From Agelaius tricolor (Eukaryota; Chordata; Aves; Passeriformes; Icteridae), in the NCBI GenBank assembly GCA_023055355.1, contig JALJCS010000007.1:1770001-1834000 (forward strand): a stretch of 64,000 nucleotides of DNA, written 5' to 3'. Of this stretch, positions 12,115 through 23,479 are shown in pieces; positions within the stretch are counted from its first letter, which is position 1; the number at the start of each line of letters is the position of its first letter. The position numbers and the translations under genes were made by a program. The notes under the pieces were generated by a model. That model was not told where the DNA came from and did not search any database. It was given only the letters and a program-made list of their open reading frames with translations.

Positions 12115-12262
12115 GCTGCTCCGGCCCTGGAAGTGTCCAAGGCCACCTTGGACAGGGCTTGGAGCAATCTGGGACAGTGGAAGATGTCCCTGCCCATGGG
12201 ATCAATCACCTGAATGATCTTTAACCTTCTCACCTGGCCCATTCCATGATTCTCTTTTGCAA
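12115..12262 (+). mobile_element. CR1 3' end, sense
   Basis: Degraded sense tail: ccaaggccaccttggacagg, then gggacagtggaagatgtccc, gatctttaacc and a closing attccatgattctc. Confidence 0.75.
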
Positions 12263-12275
12263 AGCAGCCACACAA

Positions 12276-12440
12276 CCCCCCAGATATTCCATAAATCCCA
12301 CCCTGATGCTGGGGACGGATCTGATCCAGCTCTCAGCTCTGCCCTGGGATCAGAGTTTTCCTTGGATTATGCAGCCCTCACAAACCAACCCAGTTTTCAA
12401 CCCCTCAGCCCCATCCTGAGCACCTGCACGGAGCCATGGG
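12276..12440. repeat. Left 165-bp direct repeat flanking LTR-B
   Basis: Matches 12862-13027 from end to end with five substitutions (all transitions) and one single-base indel, counted by eye. It stops exactly where the LTR begins. The sequence itself does not look like a transposon. Confidence 0.9.
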
Positions 12441-12861
12441 TGTCACATTCACATTCTCTGAAAAATCCCGTTGCCCAGGAGTTTTCTCCTGGGAAGCTGA
12501 GAAGCCCCAGAGAAAAGGAAAACAATTCTTATCTCATTTGCTTCTCCTGTGTTGTGCTCACATGTGGAATGTGTTTGGAGATTGTTCACCCACAGGTGAT
12601 TGTTCCATTGGATTCTGCTGGGAGTTGTTTTCACTCTTTGGCCAATCAGGGCCAAGCTGTGTCAGGGCTCTGGAGAGAGTCAGGAGTTTTCATTATTATC
12701 TTTTTAGCATTCTGTCTGTATCCTTTCTGTATTCTTCAGTATAGTTTAGTTTAGTATTCTTTAATATAATATAGTATAATAAAATAATAAATTAGCCTTC
12801 TGAGAACATGGAGCCAGATTCATCATTCCTCCCTTCATTGAGGCACTCCACAAATACAATA
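12441..12861 (+). mobile_element. LTR-B copy 2 (solo LTR), sense
   Basis: Starts TGTCACATTC and runs through cccaggagttttctcctggg, a ggccaatcagggcc version of the shared CCAAT block, ttctgtctgtatcctttctg and an AATAAA signal (aataataaattagcc). It ends in a degraded AAATACAATA. About 421 bases, with no internal region. It lies precisely between two copies of a 165-bp direct repeat rather than between the usual 4-6 bp duplication. Confidence 0.85.
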
Positions 12862-13027
12862 CCCCCCAAATATTCCATAAATCCCACCCTGATGCTGGGG
12901 ATGGATCTGATCCAGCTCTCAGTTCTGCCCTGGGATCAGAGTTTTCCTTGGATTATGCAGCCCTCGCAAACCAACCCAGTTTTCAACCCCTCAGCCCCAT
13001 CCTGAGCACCTGCACTGGAGCCACGGG
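12862..13027. repeat. Right 165-bp direct repeat flanking LTR-B
   Basis: Second copy of 12276-12440, beginning at the first base after the LTR end and closing at gagccacggg. Beyond it the two flanks share nothing. Confidence 0.9.
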
Positions 13028-13588
13028 AATCCAGGTGAGGATTTGGGAGAGGCTTTGGAAAGGCTGAGTCCTGGCAGGGATGCTGGTGAGGAGAGGAGCT
13101 CAGGGCAGCTGGCAGCTCTGAACAGGCACCCCTGGCTTGCTGAGGATGATGTGAGAGCTCCTCTCTGGGAAAACAGGGCAGGAGATTTCCTCAGGGCAGG
13201 AAAAGCCCTTTAGGAGCCAAAGGGCATGGTGGGGTGCTTTAACCAACATCAGGAGCTTCACGCTGCATAAATATCAGAGATTTCAGCATAATGAGCCTTT
13301 AAATGCTGTGTGGGGATGATTTTCCAGTTCAGAGCTGTGCTTTTCCCAGCTGGAAAGAGAAATAAAGCTATTGACTGGCCTGTGAGCAACTAGTTTTAAA
13401 GCTTTTTTTTGGTTTTATTTTATTTTTAAAAGGCACGAGAGTATTTGATCACCTCAGTCTGTCTGTACAAGCTTGGGGCTATCACTGGGTCTTTAATCTC
13501 GACAGAAGAGAGATTTCACCTCCGTTTCCTTCACCAGATATTCCCAAACTAAATATCAGGGATGGGCTTTGTGGAGCTGCTGCTTCTG
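13028..13588. other. Unrecognised sequence, no gene seen
   Basis: Single-copy-looking DNA. The part around 13240-13400 is AT-richer, with words such as cataatgag and an AATAAA at about 13360, but nothing identifies a transcript or an exon. Confidence 0.4.
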
Positions 13589-13860
13589 CACCTCAGGGTT
13601 GAACTGGATGATTTTAAGGTCCCTCTCAATCCAGGCCACTCTATAATTTCATTATTTAGTTGGACAAACCCTCCAAGACCATGAGTCCCACCATTCCCCC
13701 ACCACTGGAAGTGCCACTTCCACCAATCCTTCCAGAGATAATGAGTCAAGGCCATCCCTGGGCAGCCTGGCCCAACATTTGCCAGCCCTTTCTGTGAGGA
13801 ATCTTCCCCCAATATCCAACTCCAACCCCCCCTGAGCTGTTTGGGGTGGGTGAAAAAGCA
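13589..13860. mobile_element. Two degraded CR1 pieces in opposite orientation
   Basis: 13589-13650 is a sense tail (gggttgaactggatgatttt, aaggtccctctcaatccag). 13660-13850 is antisense sequence (catccctgggcagcctggcc and aatcttcccccaatatccaa). The two heads point away from each other around a short AT spacer. Confidence 0.6.
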
Positions 13861-14369
13861 GGAAAGCAGCAAGTGCCAAAGCACCAATTAGTGCCAACCA
13901 CGACAGAGCAAAGATAAAGGGAGTTAAACCACAGAATCCACAGCTACAGAGCCTGGCCTGCTTTAGCCACAGAGCACAGAGTCTCCAACCACAGCCATCA
14001 GATGATGTGACCGACACTCAGCACGGGGATCCACGGCTCCAGCACCAGGAAAACATTTTGGGAACGTTCATTTTCCATGTCTGCAAACATCCCCCAGAGC
14101 AGGCAGGGCAGTTTTTTCTCTCAACAGCTGGGGCAGATGTTTTTGGGATGTGGGACTGATGGAAAGGAGGGAACCTGTTGGGTTTTGGGGCACCGCAGTG
14201 GCAGCAACAGGTGCCTTTTAGGTTTCCCCTAAAAGTGAGCACTCACACCTGCTTTAACTGCCCAGCTGATCAAAAATAGGCCTTAAAATGGCACATCTGG
14301 TCCCAGATAATTCTCTCCAGCTTTTCCTAGGACCTGTTTGAGGCTTTAAATGATGGGAACATGGATGGA

Positions 14370-14675
14370 GCCACTCAGGAGAAAAGGAGGCTCAGGGTGG
14401 ACCTCAGTGCTCTGCACAAGTCCCTGACAGGAGGGGAAGGGAAAAAATGAGAGGAAATGGCCTCAAATAGCACCAGGGCAGGCTCAGGTTGGAGATTGGC
14501 AAAGAAAATTTCCATGGCAGAGTGGTCAGGCCTTGGGCTGGGATGTTTGGAGTCCCTGGAATTGTCCCAGAGGAGTCTGGATGTGGCCCTTGGGGACAGG
14601 GATTGGGGTGATGGCACTGGATGGTCCTGGAGGTTCCTTCCCACCTTGGTGATCCTGGGATTCTGCAAAGTGTCC
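14370..14675 (+). mobile_element. CR1 retroposon copy, sense
   Basis: Same type as 11326-11665, with ggacctcagtgctctgcaca, gagattggcaaagaaaattt and ggattggggtgatggcactg. A small internal deletion removes part of the gctgcccagggag block. Confidence 0.85.
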
Positions 14676-15217
14676 CCTCCTGACTCAGGCTCATGAATTC
14701 ACCCCACTGAATGCCCCCATCCCACTCCACACCTCCCCTGGTGCTGTGTCCTTGCCCAAACCCTCTTGGGCAGCTCAGAGCTCCCTCCCAGCTCCAGGAC
14801 AAACCTCTCCAGCCTCTCCCTGGGCTGCATTTCCAGCTCCACAGCTCCCAGAGAACACAAGGCCCGTTGTGCTCAGTGTAAATATCCAAAAGAATAACGG
14901 GAAGCTTTTCATAGCCTTCAAAGCTCTGCCCTAAATCTTCCAGCTGCAGGTCCCATGTGGATTTTATTAGGACAGGATGATATTGCAAGCTGGAATACAA
15001 GGTTTGCCTGAGCAATAAAAGGGGGCAGTTCCCACCTATTTAAACTCACAGCATCTTCTTACATCTCATCACTGCTCGTAAGGGATTTCTTTAAGTCTTG
15101 TTAAAGAGATTTGGGCAATCTAAAAAGCTTTTTTTAACTGGAAATGGATCGGTTTGTGAAGTTCAATAAAACATTGCTCTCTTTGTTCTTCTGCTCCTAG
15201 AAATGCCAGCTTTGGGG
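14676..15217. other. Unrecognised sequence, no gene seen
   Basis: Single-copy-looking DNA between a CR1 and a pyrimidine tract. No splice-supported exon or repeat is seen. Confidence 0.4.
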
Positions 15218-15317
15218 TTTTCTCTCTTTCTTTTCCCTTTTTCTTTTCTCTTTTCTCCTTCCTTTTTCCTTCCTTTTTCCTTCTCCTTTCCTTCTCCTTT
15301 CCCTTCTCCTTTCCTTT
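15218..15317. repeat. Uninterrupted 100-base polypyrimidine tract
   Basis: The + strand has only C and T from 15218 to 15317, made of variants of TTTTCCC, CTTCC and TTCTCC. The complementary purine strand translates as a Lys/Arg/Glu run that should not be mistaken for a gene. Such tracts can form triplex (H-DNA) structures. Confidence 0.9.
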
Positions 15318-15847
15318 GTTCTCCTCTACCAAAGCAGAAGGAATGATCCCTAAAAATCCTGCAGGAATAAAAAGCTGCAAAATACTCCTTAAATAATCCC
15401 CAATCCATCAGTTTGTAATCAAAGTTTGGGCAACTACAATTTTGGGATAACCTGAGGGATTCAGGTTGTCTTTACCCATCCTAAACCATCAATGTTTCAT
15501 ATCCCAAATCCCAAATAATAAATATTTCCTCCCTCTCCTGGGCCCTTCCCTCAGTTTTTGTGTCCTGCTGCCAGAAGGTTTTTAAAAGGATGAAAGATGC
15601 TTTGTAAGTCAAGAGCTATTAATGAGAACTGGAAATGGGAGAGAACAAAAATACATCCTCAGAGGCTTTGAAGAAAAAGTCCTCGTGGTAGGAGATCTGA
15701 ATTAAACCCAAACCTTCCTCAAAAGCTGGGATTGGAATGAGGTGAGTGGAGAAATTTAAAAATTTAAATTTAAAATTAAATTTAAGTTAACTTTAAGTTA
15801 AATTTAAATTGATCTCAGTATATAATATGGAAGCTGTGCTGGACAAT
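15318..15847. other. Unrecognised AT-leaning sequence
   Basis: No gene or transposon recognised. 15755-15810 is a short low-complexity patch of TTTAAATTT-like words just before the GGAT array. Confidence 0.4.
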
Positions 15848-16500
15848 ATGGATGGATGATGGATTGATGGATAAAGGATGGATGATGGATGGATGGGGGA
15901 TGGATGGATGGATGATGGATGGATGGATGGATGGATGGATGGATGGATGATGGATGGATGGAGGGATGATGGATGGATGGATGATGGATGGATGGATGGA
16001 TGGATGGATGGATGGATGGAGGGATGGATGGATGATGGATGGAGGGATGGATGGATGGATGATGGATGGATGGATGAATGGAGGGATGAATGGAGGGATG
16101 GATGGATGGATGGATGGATGGATGGATGGATGGAGGGATGAATGGACGGATGGATGGATGGATGGATGGAGGGATGGATGGATGGATGGATGGATGATGG
16201 ATGATGGATGGATGGATGGATGGATGGATGGAGGGATGGATGATGGATGGATGATGGATGGATGGATGGATGGATGATGGATGGATGGATGGATGGATGA
16301 TGGATGGATGATGGATGGATGAGGGATGATGGATGATGGATGGATGAGGGATGATGGATGGATGATGGATGGATGGATGGATGGATGGATGGATGATGGA
16401 TGGATGATGGATGGATGGATGGATGGAGGGATGGATGGATGGATGGATGGATGATGGATGGATGGATGGATGGATGGATGGATGGATGGATGGATGATGG
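15848..16500. repeat. GGAT tetranucleotide array, about 650 bp
   Basis: Near-continuous GGAT/TGGA repeats broken by regular variants: a missing base giving GATGATGG, and GGAGGGAT units. The variants recur in higher-order blocks. A 432-codon minus-strand frame crossing it encodes an Ile-His-Pro-Ser repeat and is a by-product. Confidence 0.95.
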
Positions 16501-16529
16501 AGAACCTGGAGAAGGAATCTTGTCCAGAA

Positions 16530-16712
16530 CTGGAGTGATGGGATAACAGGAATGGCTACAAACTCACAGAGGACAGGGCTAGATGGGATTTGGGGCAGGA
16601 ATTCCTCCCTGGGAGGTTGGGGATTCCCCTGGATCCCTGGCAGTGCCCAAGGCCAGGTTGGACACTGGGGCTGGGAGCACCTGGGACAGTGGGAGGTGTG
16701 GTTCAAAATACC
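16530..16712 (+). mobile_element. CR1 3' end, sense
   Basis: Sense tail with cctggatccctggcagtgcc, caaggccaggttggacactg and gggacagtgggaggtgtg. It is truncated on both sides. Confidence 0.8.
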
Positions 16713-17417
16713 CTCACTGTTTGAAATCCATGGATTTCTTTCCTTAGGGATGCTGCCGTCTCTGGAGTTCAGCATTTCCCTGCTAAAGCTGGGCAGGGAG
16801 CTGACCCTCCTTTCATGGGAGTGGAGCTGGATAAACAAACACCAGGGCAGCCCTGGCTTTGTGGGAAGGGCTGCAGAAAGCAATGTGGGGCAGAGGAACA
16901 GGTTGGTGCAGCTGGCTGGAACTTTTCCAGGGTTTCTCACTGACAGCTGGGTTGGTAATTCCAGGTGAATCCTGGAGCAGCAGTGGGATGTGTTTGCTTC
17001 CCCACTCTGTTTTACCACCTGGTTCTTGATTTCTGTTCCCCACTGACCTGAGAGGGGAATGTGTTGGAGAAGCCTGACCAAGTGCAGCTCTCTGATATTC
17101 ATTTTAGGAAGAGGATGAACAACTCTTTTCTAACAGTTTTTATGTTCCCTACGGGCAACTTTATCAGCCAGATTTATTCCAGTGAGATGATTTAACTCTG
17201 ACCTCCCTCAGCACAGTTCCTTTATCCCTAGGAAGTTCAGATGGAGATCAGGAAGGCAATTCTTATTTCCCAAATGTTTCATTTTTGGTTAGGAACAACC
17301 TAAATGATACCATTGATCTTTCTGTTTTTTCCACTGGGAAGGAAAACTTGAGGAATTCTGGTGGAATTGTCCACTATCGTCCTGTGGTGCACAGAGCCCA
17401 GGAAAAAAAAAAAAAAA
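16713..17417. other. Unrecognised sequence, no gene seen
   Basis: Single-copy-looking DNA ending in a 16-base A run at 17403-17418 next to a CR1 tail. No coding segment can be supported. Confidence 0.4.
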
Positions 17418-17720
17418 AGGAATAATGGAATGGTTTGGGCTGGAATGGACCTTAAACCTATCCCATCCCACCCCTGCCATGGCAGGGACACCTTCCACTG
17501 TCCCAGGCTGCTCCAGCCCCAGTGTCCAACCTGGCCTTGGGCACTGCCAGGGATCCAGGGGCAGCCACAGCTGCTCTGGGAATTCTATTCCAGGGCCTCC
17601 CAGCCCTCACAGGAAATTATTTTTTTCTAATATCTCAGCTTCCTCATGTGCAGGTGTCCATCAGGAGGGAATTTCTGCCTCCTTTTCCTCTTTGGTCCCT
17701 GCTAGAGCCAGGTCAAATGC
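17418..17720 (-). mobile_element. CR1 3' region, antisense
   Basis: Antisense: ggaatggtttgggctggaat, ccacccctgccatggcaggg, ccaggctgctccagccccag and the gggcactgccagggatccag core, then more divergent upstream sequence. Confidence 0.85.
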
Positions 17721-18424
17721 TTTTCCACACCCATCTCCCAGTTCCCACTTTAGGAACACTTCTCCAAGTTTTTTTTACCTCTCCACGAGTGTGCTTGAAT
17801 GTTGTGGGGACAATGCAGGAAATGATTGCAAAATAATGAAGAAGAAATATTAATGCTGCTAAGTTGAGCATTCAGTGCTAAAGAATTGTATTTTAGTAAA
17901 AAGAAAAAGAAGGAAAAACAGGCTCATAGTCACATATTTATTTTCTCCTCCTCCACCTTGCACCTGTTACCCCCAGCCCTCCTTTGTTGGCTTCCAAGAA
18001 CCTGTTTTTCACTGGTTTGGGTTTTGGGGTTTTTTTGTTTTGTTTTGTTTTTTCTTGTGGGCAACTTTGTTGCATCTGAGTCTCTGAGAAAGAGGGGAGA
18101 AAACAGAAGAAAGTGAATAAGTGAGAGCTGCAGCCAGGGTGGGTTTTGTGGTGCTCAACATTTATTTTAGAAAAGCTCTGGAGAGAACATCAGGCTGAGC
18201 TTTGGGGCTTTGGGGGCTTTTAATGTTGCTGTTTCTTTGCTCACTGACAGTGGAAATGCAGCAGCAAAGCTGAGCCCTGAATCTCAGCTTTCCCTGCAGC
18301 TCTTATCCATGCAGCCTCTTCATCCCCTGCTTTTCTCTCTGATCCCACACAAACCAGGTGTCACCTCCCTGCCAGAGTGGCCGTGGGATTGTTGGAATCC
18401 CATAAGCAGAAAATGAGGGCAGAG
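17721..18424. other. Unrecognised sequence, no gene seen
   Basis: Single-copy-looking DNA with a short GT-rich patch at about 18010-18055. No repeat family or coding exon is recognised. Confidence 0.4.
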
Positions 18425-18995
18425 GTGGAATGAGATGAATTTAAGGTCTCTTCAACCCAAACCATTCCCTGATTCCTCATTCTGTGATTTCCCACCTGCA
18501 GAGCTGGAACCAGCCCAGGGAGGAGCTGGAGCTGCTGCAGAGAGCCCAGAGGAGGCTCCAGGATGAGCAGAGGGATGGAGCAGCTCTGCTGGGAGGAAAG
18601 GCTGGCACAGCTGGGATTGTTCACCTGCACAGGAGAAGCTTTGGGCTGAGCTCAGGGTGGCCTTGCAGGGCCTGCAGGAGCCCCAGGAAAGCTGCAGAGA
18701 GACAATTTCCAGGGCATGCAGGGACAGCACCCAGGGAATGGCTTCAAACTGAAACATTACAGGTTCAGATCAGATAATTGGGAAAAATTTTCTCCCTGTG
18801 AGGGTGGGCAGGGGCTGGGATGGAATTCCCAGAGCAGCTGGGGCTGCCCCTGGATCCCTGGCAGTGCCCAAGGCCAGGTTGGACATTGGAGCAGCCTGGG
18901 ACAGTGGAAGGTGTCCCTGCCATGGATCTGGATGATCTGGATGATCTCCAAGGTCCCATCCAACCCAAACCATTCCATGATTCTGTGAGGATGGG
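18425..18995 (+). mobile_element. Two CR1 copies head to tail, sense
   Basis: 18425-18480 is the 3' tail of one copy, ending in attcctcattctgtga. The second starts at once with tttcccacctgcagagctgg and runs through gctgctgcagagagcccaga, ggccttgcagggcctgcagg and the gatccctggcagtgcccaag core to ccattccatgattctgtga. The second copy's start motif is shared with 31435 (antisense). Confidence 0.85.
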
Positions 18996-19494
18996 CTGGG
19001 CAGGCCTGGGTTGGGATGAGTCTGATCCATGGTCTCAGTTTGCAGTGGAATTTTTAAGAGGAGTTTTTTTTTCATGGATGATGAGTGAAAGCAGCAGCAG
19101 CAGCTGCCAACTCCTTGGAATGTCAGCGGGATCTTGAGAGGCTCAAGTCCACACAAGTTGGCCCTGAGAGCTTTGAGCTCTGCCTTGGAGTGTAAAACGA
19201 GCCTTCAGAGCAGGTAGCTGATCCCTGTGCCAGTAAGAGCAGCTCAGAGGAGCTGAGGTGACTCATGGGAGCATTTTGGAGCTTTCCTCATTCCTGAAAA
19301 GGTGATTCCTTCTCTTTCCCCCACCCTGGCTGCCAGGACAGCCCCAGTTTTAAACTTTGTTTGTACCCCCAGGGCCTGCCTGAGGTGAAGTGTCCACCCT
19401 GCTGAGGGGAAGAGAAGGGGCCTCCTCTGCTGAGGAGAAACATGGAACACACAGAGAACCTGGGAATCATGCAATGTTTGGGGTTGGAATTTAA
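18996..19494. other. Unrecognised sequence, no gene seen
   Basis: Single-copy-looking DNA with a short CAG run at about 19092-19105. No exon can be supported. Confidence 0.4.
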
Positions 19495-19506
19495 AAATAA
19501 TCTAAA

Positions 19507-20130
19507 TTATTTACCATGGCAGGGACACCTCCCACTGTCCCAGGCTGCTCCAGCCCCAGTGTCCAACCTGGCCTTGGGCACTGCCAGGGATCCAGGGGCA
19601 GCCCCAGCTGCTCTGGGCACCCTGTGCCAGGGAGGAATCCCTTGCTAATACCAAGTCTAAACCTTCCCTCTTTCCGTTTAAAGCCATTATTCCTTGTCCA
19701 GCCACTCCCAGCCCTTGAGAAATGTCTCCATCTTTCCTGTGGGCTCCTTCCAGGCCCTGCACGGTGCTCCAAGAGCAGAGCCTGCTCTTCTCCAGGCTGT
19801 TTTCCCAGCTGATCCCTCTCTCTGATCAGCTCCATGGCCCTCTGGAATTTCCCCAGCAGCTCCAGGTCCATCTCCTGCTGCAGCTCTGCAGGTGGAGAGC
19901 AGAGCAGAGCAGAAGGGGGAATCACCTCCCTCAGGGCAGCCCAGGGTGGCTTGGGCTTTCTGGGCTGGGTCATGTTAATGATCAGCAAACAGGATTTCTG
20001 TGGTGGATAAACATGGAATTTTAAAAATCCAGCAATTTTTACCATGGCAAGTTTTATTTTCATCAAGCAGTGAAGAGAAAATCCAGCAAATTTTCCAATA
20101 CAACAAAAAATGGGCATGAAACAGCTCTAA
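19507..20130 (-). mobile_element. CR1-containing repeat unit, copy 1, antisense
   Basis: 19507-19910 is an antisense CR1 3' region (ccatggcagggacacctccc and the gggcactgccagggatccag core). The match to a second copy at 25945-26552 continues through 19911-20130, which has no CR1 features that I recognise. Left and right flanks of the two copies differ. A 208-codon minus-strand frame spans the unit but is broken in copy 2. Confidence 0.8.
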
Positions 20131-21590
20131 AACCTCATCTCACTGCAAGGTGCTCCGAGGTGACCCCAGCACCCAGAGGGGGCCACTGAGATGTTCCTGC
20201 TCCTCAGGAAAATTTGGGCTCTGCTGATTCACACTGGCTGAGGAACAAGTGCCAAATCTCCTCTTGTACCTCCCTCATTATCTGGGATTTTCCAGCTGGT
20301 TCTTAGAGGTGATTCCCATTTATAAAAAAAGGCCATGAGTAATTTTTGTTCTGTTGGTGGTTTTGCTATTTGTGATGTGAGGTGATAACAAATGAGAGAT
20401 GAGATGAAAAACTTCATGATCTCTGCAATCTCATTGTTTCCCAGGAATAATTAGTCAGCTTCCTTTTGGGTTTCTGTGGGTGCCAGGAAAGAAAGTGAAA
20501 TATTTCTAAGAATGAGAGGTGCCATGATAAAAATCCTTGATGAGCACAAAGAGATGAATTTAATGCTTAAAGGGGGAAGATGGAAGAGGTGTCTCATGGA
20601 TTTTAAGGGCACCTGTTTTGTATAAACATCTTGTGGCAGGAATTGTGCTAGCTCTGATGGAGCTTTTTGTGGGAAAAGACCTCCTGGATCAGGGGATGCA
20701 CCAGGATTGCAATGGTGGGTGGGCCCTGAGGGCTTTTTGTGTTTTTCCTATTTTTCTCCCTCTTCTCTCTGCCACCCTGCAGCTCTCCCTCCTGTTTCCA
20801 CCCCAAACCACTTTGTGTCCCTCTCACACAGAGGTGTTCTCCTAAAGCCTGAGCAGCAGAAAGGAGATTTCAGGATCAGGAGCTCTGGATTTCAGTCCTG
20901 CCAGGTGAAGAATTTCACTCCCCATTGCCTGAGAAGCCACAGTCAGGGCTGCCCCCTCCCTGCAAACAAAAAACTTGGAAAAACAGGCACTAAAATCCCA
21001 GCAGTTCTCCTTTTTCATCTCCTTTTCCCAACCCCAGTGTTGTGCAAGGAAGATCTCCCAAAAATCCAGAGCAACTGCTCCCCACAGTCTGTCCATGCCT
21101 GAAGCAAAGCTTTTGGGGTCCTGGGGAAGTTTTCCTGATTCCTTCAGGCTCCTGCAGCCTCTCCCTAATTAATCACAGCCCAATTAATCTCTTCCTTGGG
21201 ATTTCAAGATTTCCAAACCCAATGTTTCAACAGAAGAAGGATTTTCAACACATCCTGCCCAGAGGGCTGCAGTTGCCATTCCCATGGGGAATTTTTTCCT
21301 CACCCTGGGAGAAGAAGCAATCCATTCTCTGGGAGTTGGGAAACACTACTGAGCCATTGCTGCAGAGCCTCAAATATTTAATTAATGTCTAATTACAATT
21401 CTTTTGACCAGATTCAAAGGCTGAAATTGCCTGATTTTTCCCCTCTGGTTTCAACTCCAAGGAAACAACCCAACTTCAGTTTGTGCAGTTGGAATAATTC
21501 TTAAATTTCTCTGTTTATGGGGTTTTTTTGGGGGAAATAATTGCTAATTTTTTTCTGGCTTCTGGCTGATGTCTGAAGAGATAAGAAATA
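20131..21590. other. Unrecognised sequence, no gene seen
   Basis: About 1.5 kb of single-copy-looking DNA. Overlapping open frames of up to 131 codons are not protein-like, and no transposon ends or tandem repeats are evident. Confidence 0.4.
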
Positions 21591-21870
21591 TTCTCTATTT
21601 TTTTCTATTATGTTGTATATTTTAAAATATGCATAATTTTTATAATACATAATAGACAAAATATGTATATATTATATATATAAAATATATAGCATGTATT
21701 ATATATTATATATTATATACTATATATTATATAGTATGTATTATATATTATATATTATATATTATATATTAAAATAATATAATATAATATAATATAAAAT
21801 ATATATTAAAATAAACATAATATACAAAAATATACATTAATATACATAATATATTTAGAAGCAAAACTGA
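21591..21870. repeat. AT-rich low-complexity block
   Basis: Dominated by TATATTA and ATATA words with a short (ATAAT)n stretch at about 21774-21797. No LTR or CR1 landmark surrounds it, unlike the AT satellites inside LTR-B copies. Confidence 0.85.
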
Positions 21871-22531
21871 TGGGTTTGGTTTTTTTTAAATATAATTTAA
21901 TTGTCATCAATTATATGATTTTCCATGTAATGTCTTGAAGATAGGGTGATCCCACAAGTCCACAAAGTGCAGGATGAGAGGGATTATCAGACTCTTGGTC
22001 TATTAATGCCACTAAATGAACACCCCCTTTTAAACTTGTATTTATCTCCTCATAGATCTATTGATTTAAGGGAGCCCAAACTCTTTCTTCTTCATTTTTT
22101 TCCTTCCCTGATGTTCCTAAATAATCATTAAAGCCCATTGTGGTTTAACAGGCCTATAAATCATGCCCAGGGAAGGGATTTGCTTGGGATCTGCTTCTCC
22201 CCTGGTGAGGCTTGGAACAACCTTGGATCCAGGCCAAGGTTTAATTTTCAAATGCTCCCATTTGTGCCTCCCTGGGGTAGGAGATGTAATGCTCTTATCT
22301 TTGCTTTTGGGCCAAATCTCAAACCACAAAAGGACCAACTCAGGGCCTCAGGAGAGAATCAGGGCTGGGTCAAAATGGGGGAAAAAAAATATTTATTTTG
22401 GCAAAGATAACGACTCTGGCAGGGATTAAAATTAAAATGTGGGGTTCTAAATGGGGCTGGAGAGCAGTGGAGGAGGAAAAGGAATTTAAAAATAAATTCC
22501 TGGGGGTCCTGGCTGGTGGCAAATTGGATGT
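21871..22531. other. Unrecognised sequence, no gene seen
   Basis: Single-copy-looking DNA. The overlapping open frames at 22138-22429 show no family features. Confidence 0.4.
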
Positions 22532-23035
22532 GAGTGAGCAGAGCCCTGGGGCCAGGAGGGACATCCCTGTCCTGGGGACAGCAGGGACAGCACAGAGGGG
22601 ATTGTCCCTCTCAGCCTCACCCTGTGCTGGGGACAGTTCTGGGTGTCTCAATGGGAGAAACACATCGAGCTCTCCAAGAGTGTCCAAAGGAGGGACAGGA
22701 GGAAGGGGAAGGCTCTGGAGGGGCCACAGAAGGAGAGGGCACCTGGAATGTCCGGCTGGAGCAGGGACTGAGGGCAGAGCTCCCTGGGGACCCTCTGAGC
22801 TCTGCTCTGGGACAGGGACAGCACCCAGGGAGCTGCTGGAGCTGGGCCTGGAGGGATTTGGGTTGGATTTTAGGGCAAGGTTGTTGCCCAGAGGGTGCTG
22901 GCACTGCCCAGGCTGCCCAGGGAATGGGCACGGCCCCGAGGCTGCCACAGCTCCAGGAGCCTTTGGAGCTGGGTTTGGGTGATCCCCATGGGTCCCTTCC
23001 AGCTCAGGATAGTCCCTGATTCCAAGGACTAAAAA
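22532..23035 (+). mobile_element. CR1-type copy, sense, left arm of an inverted pair
   Basis: Contains ctggaggggccacagaagga, gttgcccagagggtgctggc and gcccaggctgcccagggaat. It closes with a CR1-like end (gggtcccttccagctcagga). Bases 22532-22966 are the near-exact reverse complement of 23625-24045, apart from a 13-base indel. The element has an internal deletion near 22967 relative to the right arm. Confidence 0.8.
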
Positions 23036-23479
23036 TCTGCTGTGCTCTCCTATTATTTTCTATGCGCATGATCTAAAACTTTTTCTCTACTAATTTTATG
23101 GTGAAACAATTTTTTATTTTTGTTCTCTGAAGAGCCTGAACTGTTTTTTCCCTCCCTCTCCTGGGCATGTTCTGTCTGTAAGAGCAGGGGGTTTGTACCC
23201 ACAGCTGCCTGACTGAAGAGTGTTTAAGCAGAAAAAAAAAGCTGCACTTGTGCCTCCAAGGAGAGGATCCTTTGTGGCAGCCAGATCTCCAGGAAATTCA
23301 CACTCTGACCCCCCAAACAGAGGAATTCTCCTCCACACCAACCCAGGACCTGCAACAGCAGCAGCAGCATCACCCAAACCCACGGGGGAGGCCCAAACCA
23401 GGCGTGTTTTGGTCCATCCCTTCCCACTTCCATGTCCCCAGATCTGCCATGGTGAGCAGGGAGCTCTTTGCAGCGTCAG
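23036..23479. other. Spacer between inverted CR1 arms
   Basis: Unrecognised sequence with a short CAG run at about 23355-23370. With the arms on either side it would form the loop of a potential hairpin. Confidence 0.5.

Noticed and set aside
15804..17102. 432-codon minus-strand frame
   Set aside because: It is the translation of the GGAT array (Ile-His-Pro-Ser repeats) plus flanking non-coding sequence.
19491..20117. 208-codon minus-strand frame, partly conserved with 25.9-26.6 kb
   Set aside because: It lies over CR1 3' sequence in a duplicated retroposon unit, and copy 2 is frameshifted, so the similarity reflects DNA copying.
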